A stretch of DNA of 64,000 nucleotides. It comes from Chloroflexota bacterium (lineage in GTDB: Bacteria > Chloroflexota > Anaerolineae > Aggregatilineales > Phototrophicaceae). The DNA is taken from the NCBI GenBank assembly GCA_020161935.1, contig JAIUNI010000013.1, positions 109,612 through 173,611 of the forward strand, in the 5' to 3' direction. The stretch's first letter is position 1. Every line of letters starts with the position of its first letter. Under the pieces are notes generated by a model. The model saw nothing but the letters and a program-made list of their open reading frames with translations. It did no database searches and was not told where the DNA came from. Shown here piece by piece: positions 57,781 to 64,000 of the stretch. Made by a program: the position numbers and the translations under genes.

Positions 57781-57815
57781 TACGACTTACAACTATCGCT
57801 GGCTATAGCGTGAAT

Positions 57816-57843
57816 AAGCCTATCGTGTATGATAGGCTTTTTG
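57816..57843 (+). terminator. Intrinsic terminator after the cold-shock gene
   Basis: AAGCCTATC (57816-57824) pairs with GATAGGCTT (57831-57839), followed by a TTTT run. Confidence 0.85.
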
Positions 57844-57865
57844 ATTCTGATCAGGAGCGATGATT

Positions 57866-58699
57866 GTGGACTTACAACAAGTGCGCCAGACCGTGAGCGA
57901 AATTGCCCGCGCAGCCGGGGCTGTCTTGATGGAAAAATATGCCCGGCCCCACGAGGAACGGGTCAAGAAGAACATCACCGATATTGTGACCGAGGGCGAT
58001 TTAGCCTCCGAGGCCGTCGTCATTCCCCGCTTGATCGAAGCCTTCCCCGACCACCGCATTGTCAGCGAAGAAGGTGGCGGCGCGGGTTTGGGCAAACCGG
58101 CGGAGGAAGCCGAGTATTTCTGGTACATCGACCCGCTGGATGGGACGAGCAACTACGCCAGCAGCATTCCCTTCTTCTCGGTCAGCATCGCCCTCGCCGA
58201 TAAGCACATGAACCCGTTGGTCGGCGTGGTGTTCGACCCCTTCTCCGACGAACTCTACAGCGCGGCCAAAGGCTATGGCGCGACTTTGAATGATAAGCCG
58301 GTACGGGTCTCCGGTCAGAAGGCGCTGGCACAGGCCATGCTGTGTTCCGGCTTCCCCTATGACAGCTTCAAAAACCCCGACAACAATATCCGCGAGTGGC
58401 AGGCGTTCACCGTGCGCTCGCGCGGGCTGCGGCGCTTCGGCTCGATTGCGCTGGAACTGAGTTATATCGCTGCTGGCCGCTTAGAAGGCTTATGGGAAGG
58501 CTCCGTCAACCCGTGGGATGTGCAGGCCGGTATCCTGCTCGTGCGTGAGGCCGGTGGCCGTGTGACCGATTACGCCAACGCCGAATCCGACGCAGCGCAT
58601 TCCGGTAAACAAGTGCTTGCCAGCAACGGACACATTCACGACGAGATGCGGGAAGTGCTATCATCTGCTAAAAATTTAGAAAATATTAACAAACCTTAA
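57866..58699 (+). CDS. Inositol monophosphatase family protein
   Basis: The 277-residue protein has the family's Mg2+/Li+-sensitive phosphatase motifs: DIVTEGDLASE, IVSEEGGG (Glu metal ligand), WYIDPLDGTSNYASSIPFFS (D-P-L-D-G-T) and the late WEGSVNPWDVQAGILLVREA GG (W-D motif). It hydrolyses inositol monophosphates or related sugar phosphates. The GTG at 57866 lies 8 bases after AGGAG. An ATG two codons earlier (57860) is only 2 bases from it, so I prefer GTG. No operon partner is present. Confidence 0.9.
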   Translation: MDLQQVRQTVSEIARAAGAVLMEKYARPHEERVKKNITDIVTEGDLASEAVVIPRLIEAFPDHRIVSEEGGGAGLGKPAEEAEYFWYIDPLDGTSNYASSIPFFSVSIALADKHMNPLVGVVFDPFSDELYSAAKGYGATLNDKPVRVSGQKALAQAMLCSGFPYDSFKNPDNNIREWQAFTVRSRGLRRFGSIALELSYIAAGRLEGLWEGSVNPWDVQAGILLVREAGGRVTDYANAESDAAHSGKQVLASNGHIHDEMREVLSSAKNLENINKP

Positions 58700-58786
58700 T
58701 TATAAGTGCTTACTGCTCCCCTCTAAAATGGAGATATAGCTTCTGTGTAGACGATATAGTCTCTCTAGGGTAAATAGCAGGCAAAT

Positions 58787-60010
58787 ATGGTAGTCGCAGA
58801 TTCCGATGTTCGCCCTGAACCCATTGTTAGTTATTCAGATGCAGTCGCCCATAACGAGAGCGATAAAGCAGACGATTCGGTACTGCTCAAAAAATTGTTG
58901 CAGGTGAGCCGGGATCTTGTCTCAATCTATGACCTCGAAACCGAGCAGATTGTTTATAAGAACCGCTCGCTTGGGATGGTGCTGGGCTATACCACGTACG
59001 GCGGTCAGGTCGATGAAAAGACGGTTTTCCAAGTGCTGCTGCACCCCGATGATGTAGTCGTCTTCGCCGACCAACTGGCCGCCATGCGCTTGGCTGCGGA
59101 TAACGTCGTGAAGGAAATCACCTACCGCCTACAGCATTCCAGCGGCCTCTGGCGCTTGTTCGCGGAACAGCAAACGGTGTTCAAGCGCCGCAGTGACGGT
59201 ACGCCGTGGCAAATCCTCCGCATCGCACGGGATATTACCGAACAGCACGACTCGGCCCAACGGCTGCAAGCGGATAACGCCCTTAAAATTGAGGAACTCC
59301 AACAAGCGGCGGATAAATTGACGCTCGAACGCGAGAAGATGCAGTTGGTCTCCAAATTCATCGGTACGACTGCCCACGAACTACGTACCCCGCTGACCAT
59401 CATCAACACCAGCTTGTACCTGCTCAAGAAAATGAGCGACCCGCTGAAACAAGCCGAGCGCTTACAGATCATCGAAAATCAGGTGGCGCAGTTGTCGCGC
59501 CTCATCAGCCAGATGCACCTCCTCATGCGGCTGGACAGCCTGAGCCAGCTAGCCGAAATCAAGCCCCTGTCGATCAATACACTGCTCACAAAGTTAGAAC
59601 AAGAATTTGGTGGATTGCTGGCTAAAAAGGAACTCATACTGCAATTGGATTTTGCAGATAACTTGCCGAACGTCTATGGCGATATGGATTTAATCATGGC
59701 GGCCTTACGCAATGTGCTGGAAAACGCCGTCCTCTATACCGACGTAGGGACAATCAAAGCGCAAACCGCCCGCTATGAGAACAAACTGGTCTTTTCCGTC
59801 AGCGATACCGGTATCGGTGTCCGCGCGGAAGACCTTGACCACATTTTCGAGCGCTTCTACAAAATGGAAAAGGATAAGCGCAGCAACCGTATCGCCGCTG
59901 GCCTCGGTTTAGCCATCACCCGCCGGATTATGGAGCTGCACGGCGGTGAAGTCATCGCCGAAAGCCAACTGGGAGTCGGCAGCACCTTCCACCTCATCTG
60001 GCCGGTCTAA
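58787..60010 (+). CDS. Soluble PAS sensor histidine kinase
   Basis: The 407-residue protein has no membrane helix. A PAS/PAC domain (about 40-155: LVSIYDLETEQIVYKNRSLG MVLGY ... SDGTPWQILRIARDITEQHD) is joined by a coiled coil to a HisKA domain with TTAHELRTPLTIINTSLYLL (His about 197). The HATPase domain has NVLENAVLYTD, DTGIGV (about 340) and AAGLGLAITRRIMELHGGEV. It should autophosphorylate in response to a small ligand or redox state. The partner is unknown; the nearest regulator is at 43204. Confidence 0.92.
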   Translation: MVVADSDVRPEPIVSYSDAVAHNESDKADDSVLLKKLLQVSRDLVSIYDLETEQIVYKNRSLGMVLGYTTYGGQVDEKTVFQVLLHPDDVVVFADQLAAMRLAADNVVKEITYRLQHSSGLWRLFAEQQTVFKRRSDGTPWQILRIARDITEQHDSAQRLQADNALKIEELQQAADKLTLEREKMQLVSKFIGTTAHELRTPLTIINTSLYLLKKMSDPLKQAERLQIIENQVAQLSRLISQMHLLMRLDSLSQLAEIKPLSINTLLTKLEQEFGGLLAKKELILQLDFADNLPNVYGDMDLIMAALRNVLENAVLYTDVGTIKAQTARYENKLVFSVSDTGIGVRAEDLDHIFERFYKMEKDKRSNRIAAGLGLAITRRIMELHGGEVIAESQLGVGSTFHLIWPV

Positions 60011-60556
60011 CTATTCCACTCGCTTGCCCATGATAATATCTGGCTTGCCGCGCCCGTTCGCATCCGGCATGACTCCGGTGATGACATACCCCAGCTTCTG
60101 ATAGAACTCGTAAGGATGCCCTTTCAAGTTTTGAATAGTGGCGATTTTCTCCCACAGGTTCACGTATAAATCGGTATTCGCCAGCGAGGTCATGCCGTCC
60201 TCGTCATCCGTGCCGAGCCGGATGGATAACCCCCCACGTGCCTTCACCTCAGCCTCGAACGCCGCCACCAGCGCCCGCCCGATGCCCTGCTTTTGGACGC
60301 TTTCGTCAACCACCAGCGGGTGCAGCTCCCACACGTTCCCGTCATACTCCGGCAGCCCACCAATCCAGCCCAGCACGCGCCTGCCGTCGTCGCTCAGGGC
60401 AACGCGCACAAAGCCTTCCTTGTCAACCATCTGAACTTCTTCTAACCCTTCGTCGGTGGTTTTCCACGCATCCCAATGAACGCGAAACCCTTCCACCAAC
60501 AGGTGTGCCATCTGTCGGTGCATCGCCTCATCGGCAGGTAACGATGTAATCTGCAT
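60011..60556 (-). CDS. GNAT family N-acetyltransferase
   Basis: The 181-residue protein (start ATG 60556, preceded by AGAAGGA) has the GNAT fold with SDDGRRVLGWIGGLPEYDGN, the central strand WELHPLVVDESVQKQGIGRA LVAAFE (Q-K-Q-G-I-G-R-A for acetyl-CoA) and the C-terminal YEFYQKLGYVITGVMPDANG. The fold resembles the aminoglycoside 6'-acetyltransferase group, but the substrate is unresolved. Its stop adjoins the stop of the convergent kinase gene. Confidence 0.88.
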   Translation of the reverse strand: MQITSLPADEAMHRQMAHLLVEGFRVHWDAWKTTDEGLEEVQMVDKEGFVRVALSDDGRRVLGWIGGLPEYDGNVWELHPLVVDESVQKQGIGRALVAAFEAEVKARGGLSIRLGTDDEDGMTSLANTDLYVNLWEKIATIQNLKGHPYEFYQKLGYVITGVMPDANGRGKPDIIMGKRVE

Positions 60557-60574
60557 ACACAATCCTTCTCCCAC

Positions 60575-60768
60575 TCACCAACCCCAAACATTCCCTGTTA
60601 TCGTAGGGTCATACGGCTGTGCGCTCGCCTCACCGACCACAAATGTCGCATTTTCGTAGGGACGCGAGACAGCGCGTCCGCACCACCAACCCCAAACATT
60701 CCCTGTTTTCCGTCTTGCTCCCCTCGCCCTGAGGGAGAGGGGCTGGGGGTGAGGGTCCTCCCTCCCCT
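60575..60768. repeat. Repeat-rich spacer
   Basis: This short spacer holds the direct repeat caccaaccccaaacattccc (near 60576 and 60684), the palindrome GGACGCG-agacag-CGCGTCC (60660-60679) after cgtag, and the phrase ccctcgccctgagggagagg. No gene. Confidence 0.8.
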
Positions 60769-61539
60769 CTAAAACGTCTGCGCCATCAACCATTCGCGGA
60801 TCGCTTCGGCGGCGGTTTCCGGCTGCTCCAGCATCATCATATGCCCCCCACCGTCGATCTGCACCAACCGCGAACCCGCGATATGCGCGTTCAAGAAACT
60901 GCTGGCCTTATAAGGGGTCATCCGGTCGTCCGAGCCGCCGATAATCAGCGTCGGCACGGTGATATGTTGAAGCTGGTCGCGCAGGTCGAAGGCGTTACAA
61001 GCCACATAATCGTTGTAGAGGGTAACGGGGTTAAAGTCGCTTAGGCGCTGCTGGCTGCGGCGCACCATCGACTCGTTCGGGCGTGTGCCATAGTATAGGC
61101 TCACCAGCACATTCACGGTACGCTTGAACTCATTCACCATACCGTTGAGCAGGTCGGGATGCACCCCCAGCTTGGCGCTCGTGCCGATGAGAATCAGGCC
61201 GATAACCCGCGCCGGATGCTGTAGGGCAATCGTTTGGGCAATTGCGCCGCCCATGCTGTGTCCGGCGAGGATCGCCTTGTCGAGCTTCAGCGCATCCATA
61301 AACGCCAGCACATCACTGGCGTACGCGCCAACGCTGTTGCGGCCTGTACCCGCGCTGCGTCCATGCCCCGGCAAATCGAGGATGACCGCGTTAAGTTCCG
61401 GCAGGCGGCGGATTTCAGCCGGCCAGTCGAGGTGTGTCCCACCCGCGCCGTGAATCACGACCGTTACCGGGCGGTGGAGCGTGGGGTCGCGGTGGTCGGC
61501 GTACCAGATCATACCGCGTTCGGTTTCGGCATACGGCAT
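60769..61539 (-). CDS. Alpha/beta hydrolase
   Basis: The 256-residue protein has the alpha/beta hydrolase order: VTVVIHGAGGTHLDWPAEIR (oxyanion HG), VILDLPGHGRSAGTG, nucleophile elbow AGHSMGGAIAQTIA (Ser about 93), Asp in IIGGSDDRMTPY (about 207) and His in GGGHMMMLEQPE (about 236). It is an esterase- or lactonase-type enzyme with no assignable substrate. It lies 3' of the FHA gene in the same direction, but a terminator (61560-61585) separates them. Confidence 0.92.
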   Translation of the reverse strand: MPYAETERGMIWYADHRDPTLHRPVTVVIHGAGGTHLDWPAEIRRLPELNAVILDLPGHGRSAGTGRNSVGAYASDVLAFMDALKLDKAILAGHSMGGAIAQTIALQHPARVIGLILIGTSAKLGVHPDLLNGMVNEFKRTVNVLVSLYYGTRPNESMVRRSQQRLSDFNPVTLYNDYVACNAFDLRDQLQHITVPTLIIGGSDDRMTPYKASSFLNAHIAGSRLVQIDGGGHMMMLEQPETAAEAIREWLMAQTF

Positions 61540-61559
61540 CCTCAGTCACCTCGAATAAA

Positions 61560-61585
61560 ACAGGCGGACTGCTGCGCCCGCCTGT
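61560..61585 (-). terminator. Terminator of the FHA-domain gene
   Basis: ACAGGCGG (61560-61567) pairs with CCGCCTGT (61578-61585). On the minus strand the stem is followed by TTTTATT. It separates the FHA gene from the hydrolase gene. Confidence 0.7.
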
Positions 61586-61615
61586 AACAATAGACCATTT
61601 AAACCGTGCTGCGGG

Positions 61616-62440
61616 TTACGAGCAGACGATGTTGTAACCGACCGCTTTAACCAGATCACCGAGCAGCGGGATACGCTCCCACAAACAAGCCTGATCGATA
61701 ACCAATAAGCCGATAGCAGTGACGCAGCAGCATAACAGCGCCACACCAACACAGCCGATAAGCACCCAGCGCGTCATGCTGCGGGGTTCTTCCTCGCGCA
61801 GCGCGTACGGGTCGTAATCGTAAGCCGCGCCGGGAGGGGGCGGGGCGTTGTAGCCGCCCTGCTGTGGCTGCCCCTGCTGTTGGGGCTGCTGACCATACTG
61901 CGGTTGGGCATACGGTGACTGCTGTTGTTGGGGCTGTTGACCGTACTGCGGTTGGGCATACGGCGACTGCGGCTGCGGTTGTTGGGGCTGCTGCTGGGCG
62001 GCCTGTGGGCTGTAAGGACTGTAGCCACCCTGCTGCGGTTGTCCCTGCCCGATAGGCGCGGTCGGCGCACGGAGCGGCGACGGCGCAACCGGAGCCACAT
62101 CCTGTCCCATCGGCGCGGCAGCCATGCCACCCCGTACCATCTCGTAGCCGAGGGTGACCGTTTCACCCAAACCGAGCATATCACCGTTATTTAGGGGCTT
62201 CGCGCCGGTTAAGCGCTGGCCGTTGACGAACGTGCCATTCGTCGAGCCGAGGTCTTCCAGCGTAAAGCCGCCCGCGCCGCGTGTAAACCGCAGGTGGTGA
62301 CGGCTGACCTCAGGGTCGTTAATCGTAATATCGTTGGTGATGTCACGCCCGATGGTGATGATGTCTTTGTTCAAGTCATAGACTTGGTTTGGCTGCGGCC
62401 CCCGGCGGACAACCAGACGGAAATTGTCGGTCTGCTGCAT
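61616..62440 (-). CDS. FHA-domain membrane protein with Pro/Gln-rich linker
   Basis: The 274-residue protein has an N-terminal FHA domain (TIGRDITNDITINDPEVSRH HLRFTRGAGG and LEDLGSTNGTFVNGQRLTGA K), a Q/P/Y-rich linker with repeats of SPYAQPQYGQQPQQQ (about 130-205), a basic stretch, a single membrane helix (WVLIGCVGVALLCCCVTAIG LLVI) and a short outside tail with two Cys. It could bring phosphothreonine-containing partners to the membrane. The linker repeats vary in number between related strains in similar proteins, in my experience of the family. No kinase gene is adjacent. Confidence 0.87.
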   Translation of the reverse strand: MQQTDNFRLVVRRGPQPNQVYDLNKDIITIGRDITNDITINDPEVSRHHLRFTRGAGGFTLEDLGSTNGTFVNGQRLTGAKPLNNGDMLGLGETVTLGYEMVRGGMAAAPMGQDVAPVAPSPLRAPTAPIGQGQPQQGGYSPYSPQAAQQQPQQPQPQSPYAQPQYGQQPQQQQSPYAQPQYGQQPQQQGQPQQGGYNAPPPPGAAYDYDPYALREEEPRSMTRWVLIGCVGVALLCCCVTAIGLLVIDQACLWERIPLLGDLVKAVGYNIVCS

Positions 62441-62648
62441 GGTGTAGCGCCCCTCGTAGAAGCGAATTTGGTAAGAACTCCGTTTGATTATAACAGTGTG
62501 CTTGGGATAAGAGCAAGCAAGCGTTGTGCTGTGGTAGGGCAGACGTGCGCCGAACGTGGGACACAGCTAATGCTCACGATCCTCTCTACAAACGATCATC
62601 CACAGGCGAACTATACTCGCTGGTGTAGATCGGGTTTAGGAATGAGGA

Positions 62649-63815
62649 ATGAGTACTATGTCGCGGGGAAATCGTGGGCTGATCATCGTCGTGCTGCTGG
62701 TTGGCATTGTGTTAGGCGCTGCCGGTGTAGTGCTGGTTTCGAGGCCGCCGGGGGTCACGCCCACCGAGGCGCAGGATATCCCAACCGCCGCCCCTACGCC
62801 AACCGCCCTGCCGGACGCGGTGTTTTCCGAGTTGGATGCGCGTGATCAGGTAATGATTAACCTCTACGACCGGATCAATCCGTCAGTCGTCCATATCGCC
62901 AGCCGCCAGAATGTGCCGAGCTTCTTCTACGGGACGGTTCCACAGGAAGGCACCGGCTCAGGCTTCCTGTGGGACGATCAAGGGCATATCGTCACCAACA
63001 ACCATGTGGTTTCGGGTGCTGACCAGCTCGACGTGCTGTTCGCCAGCGGTTTGAGCTTACCGGCGACGGTCGTGGGAACCGACCCGTATTATGATCTGGC
63101 GGTGGTCAAGGTTGAGCTTCCGGCGAACACCGCTTCCCCGCTTCAACTTGGCGATTCGGGCGGGTTAAAAGTCGGGCAGTCGGTGATCGCGATTGGCAAC
63201 CCCTTCGGCCTCGACCGGACGCTGACCACCGGTGTCATCAGCGCGTTGGGGCGGCGCATTGAAACCGACGCGGGTACGGCGATTGGTCAGGCTATCCAGA
63301 CCGACGCGGCCATCAACCCCGGCAACTCCGGCGGCCCCTTACTCGATATTCGTGGGCAGGTGGTGGGCATCAATACCGCCATCAACTCCCCCAGCGGCGG
63401 CTCGGTCGGCATCGGCTTCGCGGTTCCGGTCAATATCATCAAACAGGTGGTGCCAAGCCTGATTAGCGACGGGCATTACACCCATCCCTCACTCGGCGTA
63501 CAGGTGGCGGAACTCGGCACAGAAGTCTCCACCAGCGACAACAGCGTCCAGCGCGGGCTGCTGATCGTGCAGATGAGCACCGGCAGCGCGGCGGAACAGG
63601 CCGGCTTACAGGCGGCAACGATTACGACGCGGCGCGGGCGCTATGTGGTGACCGGCGGCGACATCATCACGGCAGTCGGTGGACAGGCGGTGGAAACGCG
63701 CAACGACCTGCTGCTGGCGCTGGAGGAACACTACCGCCCCGGCGACCAAGTGGAGATCACCTTCGTCCGCGATGGGCAGCCCCAAACTCAAACGGTGACG
63801 CTGGGGGCGGAGTAG
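62649..63815 (+). CDS. HtrA/DegP-type serine protease
   Basis: The 388-residue protein has an N-terminal membrane anchor or signal helix (GLIIVVLLVGIVLGAAGVVL), an S1C trypsin-like domain with His in VTNNHVVSGADQL (about 119), Asp in DPYYDLAVVKVE (about 148) and Ser in NPGNSGGPLLD (about 226), and one PDZ domain (about 280-385, LGVQVAELGTEVS ... GGDIITAVGGQAVETRNDLL). It degrades misfolded exported proteins. ATG 62649 or ATG 62658 are both usable starts. TATACT upstream (62612) may be a -10 element. Confidence 0.93.
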   Translation: MSTMSRGNRGLIIVVLLVGIVLGAAGVVLVSRPPGVTPTEAQDIPTAAPTPTALPDAVFSELDARDQVMINLYDRINPSVVHIASRQNVPSFFYGTVPQEGTGSGFLWDDQGHIVTNNHVVSGADQLDVLFASGLSLPATVVGTDPYYDLAVVKVELPANTASPLQLGDSGGLKVGQSVIAIGNPFGLDRTLTTGVISALGRRIETDAGTAIGQAIQTDAAINPGNSGGPLLDIRGQVVGINTAINSPSGGSVGIGFAVPVNIIKQVVPSLISDGHYTHPSLGVQVAELGTEVSTSDNSVQRGLLIVQMSTGSAAEQAGLQAATITTRRGRYVVTGGDIITAVGGQAVETRNDLLLALEEHYRPGDQVEITFVRDGQPQTQTVTLGAE

Positions 63816-64000
63816 TTAGGTAAGAAACCGTTTGAAAAGGGGTTTGGGATTAATCGGACGCGCTGTCTCGCGTCCCATAGCTGTCAACTTAAGGATTGAG
63901 AAAAGGGAAGCAAGCCTGAGAAGATAGTGTTTACCAAGACAATATCAGTCAGGTTGCTTCACCATAAAAACAATAACGGAAGTCACACAAGAATTGCAAG
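63816..64000. other. Right-edge sequence: palindrome and possible insertion-sequence end
   Basis: A GTAGGG-class palindrome (GGACGCG-ctgtct-CGCGTCC, 63856-63875) is followed not by the usual CTACAG but by catagctgtcaacttaagga. From there the sequence is unlike any other part of the window. The last bases can be read as ITEVTQELQ in one plus frame. This could be the left end of an insertion sequence interrupted by the window edge. Confidence 0.3.

Overview
The window is a chromosomal segment of moderately high GC content, probably from an uncultured Chloroflexota (Anaerolineae-like) bacterium. That assignment is inference. It rests on the mix of FHA-domain proteins, a recX-rny pair, DUF4058, DUF4230 and DUF4288 proteins, XisH/XisI, many two-component proteins and very repeat-rich intergenic DNA. 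I see no rRNA, tRNA or CRISPR array that would settle it.

1-20117 is mostly core and metabolic: a partial GNAT acetyltransferase, two PhyH-type dioxygenases, release factor 3 (prfC), recX and RNase Y (rny), a small DUF6883/DUF4926 gene pair between two 65-bp direct repeats of the rny terminator, two paralogous secreted repeat proteins built on a GGxDTIxNNG motif, a mannonate-dehydratase-like enolase, a membrane sensor kinase, glycogen debranching enzyme (glgX) and a secreted DUF4397 protein.

20118-35400 is a decayed siphovirus-type structural cluster. It has a protease-capsid fusion, a head-tail connector, tail genes, a holin-like protein and a BRO/DinD-type protein split by an in-frame TAG. 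No terminase, portal, tape measure or integrase is visible. Phage-type genes are on the plus strand. Interspersed non-phage genes are all on the minus strand. Directly downstream of the capsid gene lie three minus-strand genes, and copies of the capsid gene's 3' end plus its hairpin terminator separate them. Each of the three is preceded, on its own strand, by the C-terminal stub of a truncated gene. This is the most unusual architecture in the window.

35797-52934 holds a membrane-anchored cyclophilin, an ABC exporter, an AraC regulator with two VOC proteins, a PhoB-type response regulator, a PyrK-like/XisH/XisI/PyrD-like operon followed by an FHA protein, and a minus-strand glycosyltransferase/MFS/DUF4288 operon. 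The PyrD-like and PyrK-like proteins lack canonical catalytic or cofactor motifs. 53427-63815 holds a DUF4230 protein, a HerA-like ATPase, a cold-shock protein with a structured leader, an inositol monophosphatase, a PAS sensor kinase, a GNAT, an alpha/beta hydrolase, a second FHA protein and an HtrA-type protease. The right edge may enter an insertion sequence.

Intergenic DNA is unusually ordered. It contains a 216-bp MITE in two copies, hairpins with near-constant loops on covarying stems, palindromes next to a TAGGG-type motif, an 8-bp and a 14-bp tandem array, and dispersed phrase-like repeats.
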